A DNA stretch of 64,000 bases from Rachicladosporium sp. CCFEE 5018 (lineage: Eukaryota; Ascomycota; Dothideomycetes; Cladosporiales; Cladosporiaceae), in the NCBI GenBank assembly GCA_002077045.2, contig KZ111150.1, positions 590,484 to 654,483 on the forward strand, read 5' to 3'. The notes beneath the pieces are model-generated. The model searched no databases and was not told the origin of the DNA. It saw only the letters and a list, made by a program, of their open reading frames with translations. The position numbers and the translations under genes are program-made. This document shows positions 21,621-31,041 of this stretch, piece by piece (position 1 is the stretch's first letter; each line of letters opens with the position of its first letter).

Positions 21621-24312
21621 TCAACCGCGCGATCCTCGCATGAGACCGCCACACCAGCAGCCATATGCTGCAACACAGCCGCCACAAGCTTCGCACAGCA
21701 ACTTGTACGATGGCAGTGAGTATGGCGGATCCGAGGTAGATCAGTGGCCACTGGCTGCTCGCGACATGCCTCGACAGCGTGGTGGCGCGCAGCAGCACGC
21801 TGGACCACGCAGAGGCCCTCCACCACGACCGCAACGACCCGAGTACGCGAATCAGCAATTTGATCTGCCACAGCCTCCTCGAGTCGCGCCGGCAAATCGT
21901 CAGTATCATCAGCAACCTCCCCCAGAGTTCCAGCACGGCACTGGAGAGTGGACGGGAGATGGGTATAGCATACCCGGCGCACCGCCGCCGTTACCTGGTC
22001 CACCACTCCAGGGCTTTCCAATCGCGCAGCAGGCAGTGTTCCATCAGCAGCAGCGAAGACCTCCGCTTGGACCACCTCCATCTGCGCGGAGAGGTCCTCC
22101 GACTTACTACTCCCAGGTCTCGTCCGTGCATCCGATCATAGAGGAGACCGACAGTACGCGGAGTCGAGGCAGCAATCGAGGAGCGAGCCAAGGCTCGTTT
22201 GCAAGTAGTAATGCAATTCCGATTGGCATCCCAGACTACTACCTGCGAGACCGAGATAGCGAGGTGCCTAGCCTCCCGCCGACAACGCCAGGTTCCGAGT
22301 ACCCGCCTGAAGACTCGCCGATCGAAGCCGTCGCACCGCTACGTCTGACACCTCGAGAGAACAAATTCCCGGAAGACCTGCATCCTCCGGCAATGCCACC
22401 ACCACCCGCACGGGAGGGCTCTCCGGTCGATGGCCCGACGCTTGTGCGACAAGCTAGTATCGGCAAGCGGAGCAAGCCCACACTTACAACAGTGAAGAGC
22501 GGCGATGGTCTGAGGAAGAAGAATGCCACCGCATCGACGGACAGCATATCTGGTCTGCCGAGTCAGCAGAAGACCAAGACACCTACCAGGGCTTCGGCGG
22601 ATGTCCTGCTCAGACCGCGAGACTTGGACACCGAGCGAGCGCGGGCTGCGACTGCTGCTGCTGCTGCGGGTGCCGAAGGTGTCTACGAGGTGACAAATGA
22701 GTCGCCTACAGCTCCTTCACGCAATCCGAGCACTGACAAGTTGGCTGGGTTTCCCGACTCCTCCGAGTCATCTGAGTCGGAGCGAAGTATCAAGCAGCCA
22801 GTGCGCAAGGTGAACTCGAAGGAGCTGCTAGGCGCATCATTACCTGCACCCAAGCAAGGTCGCAGCCGGGAACGCTCTCCTCTAGCTCCGCAAGATCCGT
22901 ACGAGCGAGAAGTCCGACGCAAAGAGCTGATCGGCAGCCTCGAGAAGGGGGGCGCAGTCCCAGCATCGCCCAACAGCTCGCTCAAAGTCCCCACCTCCGG
23001 CCTATCAGAAGCCCGAGCCGGCAAGCCTCGTCCACCACGCCTGAACGTCGACTCAGTCCGCGAAGCAGAGATACGCGGCTCGCTCACCAGTCTGCCAGAC
23101 CTCATCAAGCGTGCGACAAAGCTCGCCTCGAACCTCGATCGTGGCAAGACTGCTAGTAGACTTGGCATGACAGGCTGGCTGGATGGTAATAGTAGTAACC
23201 CAGAGCTGAACGAGAAGGTCCGAGACTACCGCAAGAGTGGCGGCAGTTTAAGCGATATCCTGAGCTCCTTCCCTCCCCCTGGCTTGCACACACCTCCTGC
23301 CTCGAGACAAGAGATGCGGCAAAGCCGCTCAGTCTGGTCGAGTCACCTCCGCCACTCCACTCTCCCAAGCGACAGCGACGTCGGCGCGCAGGCAGCCGAT
23401 GACCGTACACGACGACGGCGATGCTGTGGGCTGCCTCTTTGGCTCTTCCTCCTACTCCTGCTGGTCCTCTTTCTCCTCGTCGCCGCCGCCGTAGTGGTGC
23501 CCGTAATGCTCGTCTGGTACCCCAAACACCACGCCGCCACCTCCTCTGCCGCTAGCTGCTCGACGAAGCTGACCCGCCAAAACGGCGGCCAAGCCGTCTC
23601 AACGAACGGTTCCTGCCGCTGTCTCTGCGTGAATGGCTACACGGGAAGTACTTGCTCGACTCAGTCCGACGCAGGCTGCACCACGATATCCGTGGGCAGC
23701 ATGTCAGACGCCACAGTCGGTGACGCCGTACCGCGGATCCTGAATGCAGCGCAGAGTAGCTACAGCATACCACTCGACAGCCAAGCGCTGCTCGTCTTAT
23801 TCTCAAGCCTCGACTTAAGCTGCTCAAGCCAGAACGCCCTCCTAATCCTCAACGGCTCGCCGCAAAAGCGCTCCCTCCCGCCAACCTCCGTGTCCTCCAT
23901 CCTCCGCCAGCGAGCTCCGCAAGCCACGACCGATGAGCCCACGACCGTCACTTCGAACGGCATAGTCTTCGCCGTCGACCCTGGCACGTCCGCTGCCCCT
24001 TCCGCGTCCGCGTCCGCTTCAGCGCTTCCGCCACCGCCGCCACCGGCGTCTGGCGATGGGACGACGTACATGACCACCAATGCGACGACGCTGAACTTTG
24101 CGAGGACGGCGATATTGTATATTCTGCAGTCTTCGTCGCAACTCGCGGATGCTACGACGGCGCAGCAGGAGTTTCAGAGTTTCTTTACGAGTGGGACGGG
24201 GAGTGATGGGCAGACTATCAGCGCTTCGAACGTCACGTTGGGGACTGGGTTTAGTGCGGATTGCGAGGGGTATCGGGTTGTGGCGGGGAATGGAACGAGT
24301 GTGGGTGGCTGA
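21469..24312 (+). CDS. Single-pass membrane protein with EGF-like domain, copy A
   Basis: 947 residues, no intron seen. About 650 residues of Pro/Gln/Arg-rich disordered sequence are followed by a basic RTRRRRCC stretch, a transmembrane segment at ~655-683, and a C-terminal ectodomain with an EGF-like module (~697-729), a further conserved region, a Ser/Ala/Pro-rich stretch and several N-x-S/T sites. No signal peptide is present, which suggests N-in/C-out topology. In this copy the second EGF cysteine is Arg703 (CGC) instead of Cys (TGC) as in copy B, leaving five cysteines. I do not recognise a named family; function unknown, possibly a cell-surface or wall-linked protein. Confidence 0.85.
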   Translation: MSYYPQNTDPRGQHHDSNGIPDYYEQDHSRQARHMPRPGAPPQGRNAPPHNQPRDPRMRPPHQQPYAATQPPQASHSNLYDGSEYGGSEVDQWPLAARDMPRQRGGAQQHAGPRRGPPPRPQRPEYANQQFDLPQPPRVAPANRQYHQQPPPEFQHGTGEWTGDGYSIPGAPPPLPGPPLQGFPIAQQAVFHQQQRRPPLGPPPSARRGPPTYYSQVSSVHPIIEETDSTRSRGSNRGASQGSFASSNAIPIGIPDYYLRDRDSEVPSLPPTTPGSEYPPEDSPIEAVAPLRLTPRENKFPEDLHPPAMPPPPAREGSPVDGPTLVRQASIGKRSKPTLTTVKSGDGLRKKNATASTDSISGLPSQQKTKTPTRASADVLLRPRDLDTERARAATAAAAAGAEGVYEVTNESPTAPSRNPSTDKLAGFPDSSESSESERSIKQPVRKVNSKELLGASLPAPKQGRSRERSPLAPQDPYEREVRRKELIGSLEKGGAVPASPNSSLKVPTSGLSEARAGKPRPPRLNVDSVREAEIRGSLTSLPDLIKRATKLASNLDRGKTASRLGMTGWLDGNSSNPELNEKVRDYRKSGGSLSDILSSFPPPGLHTPPASRQEMRQSRSVWSSHLRHSTLPSDSDVGAQAADDRTRRRRCCGLPLWLFLLLLLVLFLLVAAAVVVPVMLVWYPKHHAATSSAASCSTKLTRQNGGQAVSTNGSCRCLCVNGYTGSTCSTQSDAGCTTISVGSMSDATVGDAVPRILNAAQSSYSIPLDSQALLVLFSSLDLSCSSQNALLILNGSPQKRSLPPTSVSSILRQRAPQATTDEPTTVTSNGIVFAVDPGTSAAPSASASASALPPPPPPASGDGTTYMTTNATTLNFARTAILYILQSSSQLADATTAQQEFQSFFTSGTGSDGQTISASNVTLGTGFSADCEGYRVVAGNGTSVGG

Positions 24313-24996
24313 AAAGGAGGAATCATTTCTGTGCGCATTCACATTCAGCGAGCGTAGAAGCGAATTTGCTGCTGCATTTGATGGTGTTGGTTCTGGAATG
24401 GGGAAGGTAAAATGTAATGACCCATGAACGGGGTTCGCTTCGTTGCGTATATTCACTATCTGGGGGTTTCGGTGGATGAGGAGGTGGTTTGCATATACTG
24501 GGGGAGATGTGGTGGACGAGGTGTGGATGCTAGAATACTCCATGCAATTGTATCGCCTCCCATCCGCAAGCCTCTCTACGCTCGCTGACTTCCGCACTCA
24601 TTCCCCCGGGATCCTCTGGCTGCTGTGGCAAGCCCCACCTCCTCCCTTCCGCTTTCTCTTTGAGTGAGCATAGTGTTGGCCCTACTTCTGCGCAGCTCTC
24701 CGGTCACGTGAGATAGCTCCGAGTCACCCTTTGAGGTTATGATTACGCTCCTAATATCGACGCACTCCAATTGCGTGCTCTACGACTGGGCTCTCGATCA
24801 ATTCGCAGAGCGTGTCTCGATCTTTCAAGCCTTCACGACGGTGGCATCGCTTCACAGATCAGGAGCTGTCTGTACCTTGTCCAGTGCCGAGGCGTTGTCG
24901 GGGTTTCGGTCTCCAATGCTATGACCAATTGGCGGAACGACATGTCCGTTGCTGGCGCCGCGTAGCGATGGTCCGGGTTGATCTTGGGGTGACTCT
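24313..24996. other. Convergent intergenic region at the right edge of copy A
   Basis: Between two 3' ends. Pairs with 63538-64000 as far as 24783, where the window ends for copy B. No gene seen. Confidence 0.5.
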
Positions 24997-26085
24997 TCAG
25001 TAATCCGTAAACAACCTCGTCTGCAGCCCCGGCCGCTCCCTTCCCCCCTCTCCATTCCCCTGATGCACAATCTCCGTCACGCTCCCCCGTCTCAACTCCT
25101 CAACCCTCACCTCCCCTTTCCCTCCCGCTTTCCCCTCCAAGTGATGCGCCGCCTGCTCCGCCTCCTTCGCAATCCACACGCCTCCACTCGTGCCCAATCT
25201 CTCAGCGCCAGCCGCAAGCATCTTGACGGCATCTTCAAGCGTGCGAATCCCGCCGGAAGCTTTGACGCGCATTCGGCGTGTTTCGCCGGATTCGGAGGTT
25301 TGGGGGAGGTGGAAGCAGCAGAGGGATAGGAAGCGTACGTGAGGGAGTGTGGCGCCTGTTGCGGTGACGTTTGAGGGTAAGTCTGCTGCGGTGAGGAAGC
25401 CGGTGCTGGTTTTGACGAAGTCGAAGCCGGCTTCTGAGGCGAGGACGCTGCCTGCGACGATCTCTGAATCGCTTAGGAGGGCAGTCTCAAGGATCAGTTT
25501 GCAGAGCACGGTCTTGCCTGCTACTGCGCGGAGGGCGCTGAGCTCGCTGTAGATCGTTTCCCACTTCCCGTCTTTGAGCATGGGGACATTTACTACGACG
25601 TCTAGTTCTGTCGCGCCTTCTGCCACCGCGCTCTTGGCTTCTGTGAGCTTTTCGCGGACGTCTTGCGTCCCTTCGTGGAAGCCTACGACGCATGCGATCC
25701 CCACGCCCGAACCCGAGACATTCGCCCTACATCTCGACACGAACGGCAGCCGCACGCAGACTGTAGCGAAATTGTTCACCCTCGCCTCGGCACAGAGACT
25801 GTCAACCTGCGCGGCTGTCGCATCCAGCTTCAACAGAGTATGGTCTACTGCGCCGGCTATGGAGAACAGGTCGGTGGTTTTCGTAGGCGGGGCATCGTTG
25901 TCGAGTTTTGCGAGGATTGAGCTTTGGGCCTGGGAGATGATGTCGCTCCACTCTGCGTCTGTGTAGCGGGCTGTGGTCATTGTCTTTGTAGTGCGACGGA
26001 TGTAGGGCGGAAGGGAGGGAATCTTGTCACGGGTTATGGTGCGGGATATGATAGTGTAGGGCTGGTGGTACTGCTTGGAAGACAT
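24997..26085 (-). CDS. deoC: Deoxyribose-phosphate aldolase
   Basis: 362 residues, single exon. Class I DeoC aldolase: cleaves 2-deoxyribose-5-phosphate to glyceraldehyde-3-phosphate and acetaldehyde in deoxynucleoside breakdown. The Schiff-base lysine is K225 in FVKTSTGF, the proton-relay lysine K275 in RVKASGGIRT, and the acid D162 in ELDVVVNVP. A second in-frame ATG (residue 36, base 25980) starts MTTARYTDAEW, nearer the usual N-terminus; the extra 35 residues are basic and could be a targeting sequence or untranslated leader. Between GATLPHV and RVKASGG lies an unusual Cys/His/Pro segment. Its homeolog, if any, would fall just beyond 64000. Confidence 0.92.
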   Translation of the reverse strand: MSSKQYHQPYTIISRTITRDKIPSLPPYIRRTTKTMTTARYTDAEWSDIISQAQSSILAKLDNDAPPTKTTDLFSIAGAVDHTLLKLDATAAQVDSLCAEARVNNFATVCVRLPFVSRCRANVSGSGVGIACVVGFHEGTQDVREKLTEAKSAVAEGATELDVVVNVPMLKDGKWETIYSELSALRAVAGKTVLCKLILETALLSDSEIVAGSVLASEAGFDFVKTSTGFLTAADLPSNVTATGATLPHVRFLSLCCFHLPQTSESGETRRMRVKASGGIRTLEDAVKMLAAGAERLGTSGGVWIAKEAEQAAHHLEGKAGGKGEVRVEELRRGSVTEIVHQGNGEGGRERPGLQTRLFTDY

Positions 26086-27002
26086 CTTTCTGGCTGTGGG
26101 GCTTTCTTGGCCGAGGCTTGATGATGGACTGGAGAGGGACTGACGACAAGGAAAGATGGGAGAGTACTGCGATACTTACCTACCTGCCTGCTTGTCTGGG
26201 TGGTAGCGGCAATGCTACGTTACTGGGTGGGCGGTGAATCGCGTAGCACGGTACTTGCGACCGTTGTCGAAGTATGATCGTCGTTCATGGTAGCGTGAAG
26301 GTAGTGTGGTAGAGTGAGACATGGTAAAGCTTCCCCACGAATAGCAGTACTCCGGAGTCACATCCGCAGCGGCGACCAGTGTTTGATATCGTGTAGATCA
26401 ATCAAGTCTATGACGAACAACGGCAGATGATCTGTCGGATGTTTTCTGATTTGGAGTTGAAAAAGTGCGAGATGGAAGGGGCGTTGCAGTCTCAAGTGCC
26501 GATCTCGTATGCACTACCGGACGCCTCATTTGCGTATCTACTGTAGTTCGACGCCACAAGGGTCGAGCGCTATCTTCGGTCTGCTAAGATCTAGATCACC
26601 TCATCTTCCCAGATCACCCCATCTCCTAATCAACCTAATCGCATTGCACGCTTCCGTCGTGGCTCCTGAGCATTGACGTTGTGCGGGACAGCTGGCGTCG
26701 ACGTGTTCCCAGCCATTCTGACGACTCATCTGTTCGGGTGACAATCTGGATGGTCGATGCAAGAGCATGTCATACGCTTGTGCGTGGCTCCATCTGCGTG
26801 TAACGCGACTCTTGTGCGACGCCGTCGACCTGCATTCCTCAGTGCCAGCTGGACCTTCAATCTCGGCTTGACAAATCCGACATCTTCACCGCGGTATCTC
26901 GTGTATCGCTGTGTTTGCGAATGGCCAATGCCCGTTTATCGTTTGGCTTCGGCGTGTGTTGTTTCGATCTCGCCGTAGTCCAGCGTTGCGATGGCAGCCT
27001 CA
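26086..27002. other. Intergenic, upstream of deoC
   Basis: 917 bp holding the deoC promoter and the CIA30 3' end. I see no gene, RNA gene or repeat. Confidence 0.5.
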
Positions 27003-27851
27003 TCATATCAATATCCTCTCCGGCTCGCCCTTCTTCCTCCTCGGCTCAACCTCATCCATCAACCCCCTCCCACCCTCATCCTCATCCTCATCAACCTCGA
27101 ACCCACTATCTCCTCTCCTCTCCCCAGCACTGTTCGTCGCCCAAATCCCCGCAACCCTCAACTCGAAAGGTCCCGGTACGCGATCGATGAGGCCAACTCC
27201 CACACTCCTGACCTTCTGCCGTAACATCTCCTTCTGCGGTTCCACGACCAACCCATAATTCGTCCGCACGAAAGCGCTGAAAGGTATCGTGACTGTCTCC
27301 CATTGGCCAGGCGTGAAGGACGGTAGCAAATGTTGGTGCAAGTCCGTAGGAACGATAGACTCCGTCTGGATATTGATGAAGTACTTCCTCCCATCCGAGT
27401 TGATCCGTAGTGAGAGGAAGGAGTACGGATCAATATCCCAAAGCAACTTCCCGAACAAGCTCACTCCTCTGTCCCGTGTCCTGAACGCCGCATACCCACT
27501 ACGCTGTATACTCGGCTTATTCGGCGGCAACTCATTTGATATACTGCCCTTGAACAGTGCGTGTGCCGGCTGCTCCCCATCTTGCCCTTCGAGTATGCTG
27601 TCCTGGCCGCCACTGCCGATGTGTGCATCATTCCAAGTCAGGCTCGCTTTGCTGAAGCCGCCCATGTCGTTATCGCTCATGACTTTGCAGCGCTCTATGC
27701 TGTCGGAGTGGTCGAAGGTCATCATGGGGAAGGGTTTGTTGGGGCGGTGCAGGCCTTCCATTCGCACGGCGATGGTGGCTTGTCGTTTGAATTCATCGAT
27801 GCTGCGGCGCCAGAAGCCGGGGTTGGCTAGGCGGATGGGGGAGGCGTGCAT
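27003..27851 (-). CDS. CIA30: CIA30/NDUFAF1-type complex I assembly factor
   Basis: 282 residues, one exon. CIA30 domain from about residue 40 onward: DMGGFSKASLTW, a beta-sheet region with LFGKLLWD, and the C-terminal VGVGLIDRVPGPFELRVAGIW. In Neurospora CIA30 binds membrane-arm intermediates of mitochondrial NADH:ubiquinone oxidoreductase during assembly. The N-terminus (RLANPGFWRRSIDEFKRQ) is basic, in keeping with mitochondrial import. The tail is acidic then basic. Divergent from the mitochondrial carrier gene across 335 bp. Confidence 0.9.
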   Translation of the reverse strand: MHASPIRLANPGFWRRSIDEFKRQATIAVRMEGLHRPNKPFPMMTFDHSDSIERCKVMSDNDMGGFSKASLTWNDAHIGSGGQDSILEGQDGEQPAHALFKGSISNELPPNKPSIQRSGYAAFRTRDRGVSLFGKLLWDIDPYSFLSLRINSDGRKYFINIQTESIVPTDLHQHLLPSFTPGQWETVTIPFSAFVRTNYGLVVEPQKEMLRQKVRSVGVGLIDRVPGPFELRVAGIWATNSAGERRGDSGFEVDEDEDEGGRGLMDEVEPRRKKGEPERILI

Positions 27852-28186
27852 GATTGCTGGGCGATCAGGTTGTGCAGATTGTAGGGTTTCAAAGATGGTG
27901 GCGGAGAGACATGGGGATCGATAAGGTGGAGGGGTACGAAATTGGTGGTGACGTCTTGGGCCAGACTCCCGAGCTCCGATGAGGCTCGAATTATTTGTCG
28001 CGATGAGATGATAGCAATCTTACCTTACACAAATCTCCTTTGCCTCCAAGACTTAACCCAGACATCGATCTAAACAGCTTGATACCACAGTAATAAGCAG
28101 GCACCGCCCGAGGCCCTCACCGCGTTGTTCATCTCCGCCGGCGCATTGGACCCCCCTACCTCTAGCCCACCCCGACCAACTCTTGG
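27852..28186. promoter_or_regulatory. Bidirectional promoter CIA30 / mitochondrial carrier
   Basis: 335 bp between divergent start codons of two mitochondrial genes, so shared control is plausible. No specific factor site identified. Confidence 0.5.
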
Positions 28187-29326
28187 ATGACCGGGCCCAC
28201 TGCATCCTCCTCTTCTCCCTCTAGCACAACGAGCATACTCCCTCCCCGACCAATAAGCACCTCCCGCGAGCTCGGCGGCACCGACCCCTCAGCCCAAGAT
28301 GCTCCCCCGATAATCCCCAAAGAGCGCAAAGCATGGCCGCACTTCATAGCCGGCGGGCTCGGCGGCATGACTTCAGCAACCCTCACATCCCCTCTAGACG
28401 TCCTCAAAACGCGCCTCCAATCAACATTCTACCAAGCTGAGCTCGCCGCACGGCGGACAGCAAAGGGCATACCTCCACCCCACACGCTCTCCCTACCTCG
28501 AGCAGCTCTCCTGCATATCACAGAGACGGGCGCGATACTAGCGCAGATTCCCAAAGTGGAGGGGTGGAGAGCGCTGTTCAAAGGCTTAGGACCAAACCTC
28601 ATAGGCGTAGTCCCAGCACGAGCGATAAATTTCTGGGCCTACGGCAACGGCAAACGAGTCTACGCCTCCCTCCTCTTCGACGGCAAAGAAAACGCCGCAG
28701 TGCACCTCCTCTCCGCAGCCACAGCAGGAATAATCACAGGCACAGCCACGAACCCCATTTGGCTCGTCAAAACGCGACTCCAACTGGATCGTCAAAATGC
28801 CGGCGCAGGCGGGCAGGGGAGGCAGTACCGGAATGCGCTGGATTGCGTGCGGCAGACTGTTCGGACTGAGGGGATACGAGGACTGTATAGGGGGTTGAGC
28901 GCGAGTTATTTGGGGGTGAGTGAGAGCACACTGCAATGGGTCCTCTATGAACGCGCGAAGACTTCCCTCGCGCGCCGGGAAGCCGACTTGCAGGCTTCCG
29001 GCCGGGTGCCGACGATCTGGGATCGCACGGTGCAAGTCACAGGCCAGTTGACAGCAGCCGGGGGGGCGAAGTTCGTCGCTGCTCTCATCACGTACCCGCA
29101 TGAAGTCGTGCGGACGCGGCTACGGCAGGCGCCTGTGGATGGCATGGGCAGGGTGAAGTACACGGGCTTATGGAGCTGTTTCAGGATGGTTTGGAAGGAA
29201 GAGGGCTTCGCGGCGTTGTATGGCGGTTTGGTGCCGCATATGCTGAGGGTAGTGCCCAGCGCGGCGATTATGTTTGGGGTCTACGAGGGGGTGCTCAAGG
29301 GGCTAGGGGAGCAGAGTGGAGTGTAA
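28187..29326 (+). CDS. RIM2: Mitochondrial pyrimidine nucleotide carrier (Rim2/SLC25A33-36 type)
   Basis: 379 residues, intronless. Three carrier repeats carry the Px(D/E)xx(K/R) signatures SPLDVLK (68-74), NPIWLVK (189-195) and YPHEVVR (303-309). The WPHFIAGGLGGM start and the W in the second signature are typical of Rim2, which exchanges pyrimidine nucleotides across the inner mitochondrial membrane. A Ser/Pro-rich ~45-residue leader precedes the first helix. It is convergent with ADE1, 81 bp away. Another nucleotide-carrier subtype is possible, but the fit is good. Confidence 0.92.
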   Translation: MTGPTASSSSPSSTTSILPPRPISTSRELGGTDPSAQDAPPIIPKERKAWPHFIAGGLGGMTSATLTSPLDVLKTRLQSTFYQAELAARRTAKGIPPPHTLSLPRAALLHITETGAILAQIPKVEGWRALFKGLGPNLIGVVPARAINFWAYGNGKRVYASLLFDGKENAAVHLLSAATAGIITGTATNPIWLVKTRLQLDRQNAGAGGQGRQYRNALDCVRQTVRTEGIRGLYRGLSASYLGVSESTLQWVLYERAKTSLARREADLQASGRVPTIWDRTVQVTGQLTAAGGAKFVAALITYPHEVVRTRLRQAPVDGMGRVKYTGLWSCFRMVWKEEGFAALYGGLVPHMLRVVPSAAIMFGVYEGVLKGLGEQSGV

Positions 29327-29407
29327 GTATAAGGGGCGTACCAGTATTGGGCCGAGGGATTGGGGCGGCTGTACAAAAGCTACACAGTGTGTAAGGTATG
29401 TCTACGC

Positions 29408-30610
29408 TCAGGCGGTATCCGACCATTTGCTACCTGTCAGCTTCTCGTACGCTTCACGGTATTTCTTCCCGGTTTCTGCGACGACTTCTTCTGGCATGCT
29501 CACGCCTTCTTTGCCCTTGAGGCCGGAGCTTGTGAGCCAGTCGCGGAGATATTGCTGTGCCCATAGTCAGCGAAGGGTACCTGAGCATCTCAAGGAGAAG
29601 GTCACACACCTTATCATACGACATCTGCGATCTCCCAACCTCATACCGATCCGCCGGCCAAAACCTCGAGCTATCAGGCGTAAGCACCTCATCGACCAGC
29701 ACAACCTCCCCGGTCTCCACATCGCCTCCGAACTCGAACTTCGTATCAGCGATGATGATGCCGCGTTCGGCGGCATACGCGTGTGCCTACAACACAAATT
29801 TAGTCGGATACTCTCAGCCATGAACCAAGGTCAAGCTTCATTACCTTTTCGTAAATAGCCATACTCGCCTCCTCCACCCGTCTCGCCACCGCCTCCCCGA
29901 TCAACTCCCTCGCAGCCTCGGGACTGATATTCTCATCCTTTCCTCCTACCTCGGCTTTCGTACTCGGCGTCCAGATCGGCTTCTCCAGTCGTTCACTCTC
30001 CCGTAGACCCTTGGGCATAGGAATTCCGTGGACAGTGCCGGATTTGCTGTACTCGGCCCAGGCGGAGCCGGTGATGTAGCCGCGGACGATCGACTCCAAG
30101 GGTAAGATGCGCAGACGATCGACAAGCATGCTACGGCGTTGGAGTTGTTGGAAAGGAAGGGATGAGGGAAGGTCAGGAGGTAGAGTGGTGCTTAGGAAAT
30201 GGGTGCGGAGGTCTGGCAGCCATGAGGCTATGAGTTTGAACCAGTGGGCGGAGAGTTGCGTGAGGAGGGCGCCTTTTTGGGGGATGCCCTGGGTGGGAGT
30301 GTTAGTAAACTCTCCGTTTAATGTAGTCTCCGTCGAGACTGTTGGTGATTTGGTGGTGTTCTTTTAGAGAGCCCGCCACCCTAAGGAATCCACAAATTTG
30401 CTCCTTCGAACGATGTAGAGAACATGTAAGATGTTAGATGAGTTGACTTACATTATCGAGGATCACATCGTAGGCTGAGATTCGATCTGTGGCGACCAAG
30501 AGAAGGGTTTGGGCGTCGATTTCAAAGATCTCGCGTACTTTGCCGGAGGCGATCTTCTTGAATCCGTCGGCGCCTAGATCGATCTTTGTGATTGCTGTGG
30601 AGGATGCCAT
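29408..30610 (-). CDS. ADE1: SAICAR synthase (purine biosynthesis)
   Basis: 308 residues (yeast Ade1 has 306) from exons 30610-30452, 30288-29845, 29786-29610 and 29554-29408; introns 163, 58 and 55 bp. The enzyme joins CAIR and aspartate with ATP to form SAICAR. Visible motifs: [11 protein letters not shown] (nucleotide site), [34 protein letters not shown], and DTKFEFG toward the C-terminus. The true start is ATG 30610 ([13 protein letters not shown]); upstream in-frame sequence lacks an ATG. The first intron is unusually long for this locus. The start lies 324 bp from the assembly gap. Confidence 0.95.
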
Positions 30611-30934
30611 CGATGTGTCGTCGTTGAATGCGAATTGTTCTGGTGTAGGTGTAACGTGTACTGCGAACGAACTCACAGCATTTTAATGTGCGGCATTACA
30701 AAAAGTGAAAACCGGGCTTGAGGGTTTAACGCTGATCTCCCGGAATGAAGTGAAGTTCTGTCAACTCGTTGCTCGAGTCCAAATTACAGAGTGAAGTCGA
30801 GAAAACATCACCAACTCCGATGAACTCCGCCGCTTCGACATACACGCTTTTCATCGCATTGCTCTTCGACCGACGGCGCCGTGAATGTCACCCTGTCTTG
30901 AGTCGGCAGCAGACACGACCATGTTGCTACACGT
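30611..30934. other. ADE1 upstream region, cut by the gap
   Basis: 324 bp before the run of N. Probable ADE1 promoter. No other gene supported. Confidence 0.5.
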
Positions 30935-31034
30935 NNNNNNNNNNNNNNNNNNNNNNNNNNNNNNNNNNNNNNNNNNNNNNNNNNNNNNNNNNNNNNNNNN
31001 NNNNNNNNNNNNNNNNNNNNNNNNNNNNNNNNNN
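30935..31034. other. Assembly gap of exactly 100 N
   Basis: One hundred consecutive N, a common placeholder for a gap of unknown size. It separates the ADE1 side from the OPT transporter side, between the two copies of the duplicated block. Linkage across it is not shown by sequence. Confidence 0.99.
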
Positions 31035-31041
31035 ATCGCAC

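Larger units (their letters stand above)
1..24783. repeat. Copy A of a 24.8-kb collinear duplicated block
   Basis: This stretch aligns in the same orientation with 39250-64000 over its whole length, gene for gene and intron for intron. The offset drifts only between about 39217 and 39250 because of small indels. Similarity is still present at base 1 and at 24783 (which pairs with 64000), so neither true end is visible. Divergence is patchy: under 1% in some tracts, above 15% in others, and one intergenic part (about 8600-9170) is not alignable by eye. This is a whole-block duplicate such as a homeolog, haplotype or old segmental duplication, not a transposon; I see no terminal repeats or transposase. 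Confidence 0.97.
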
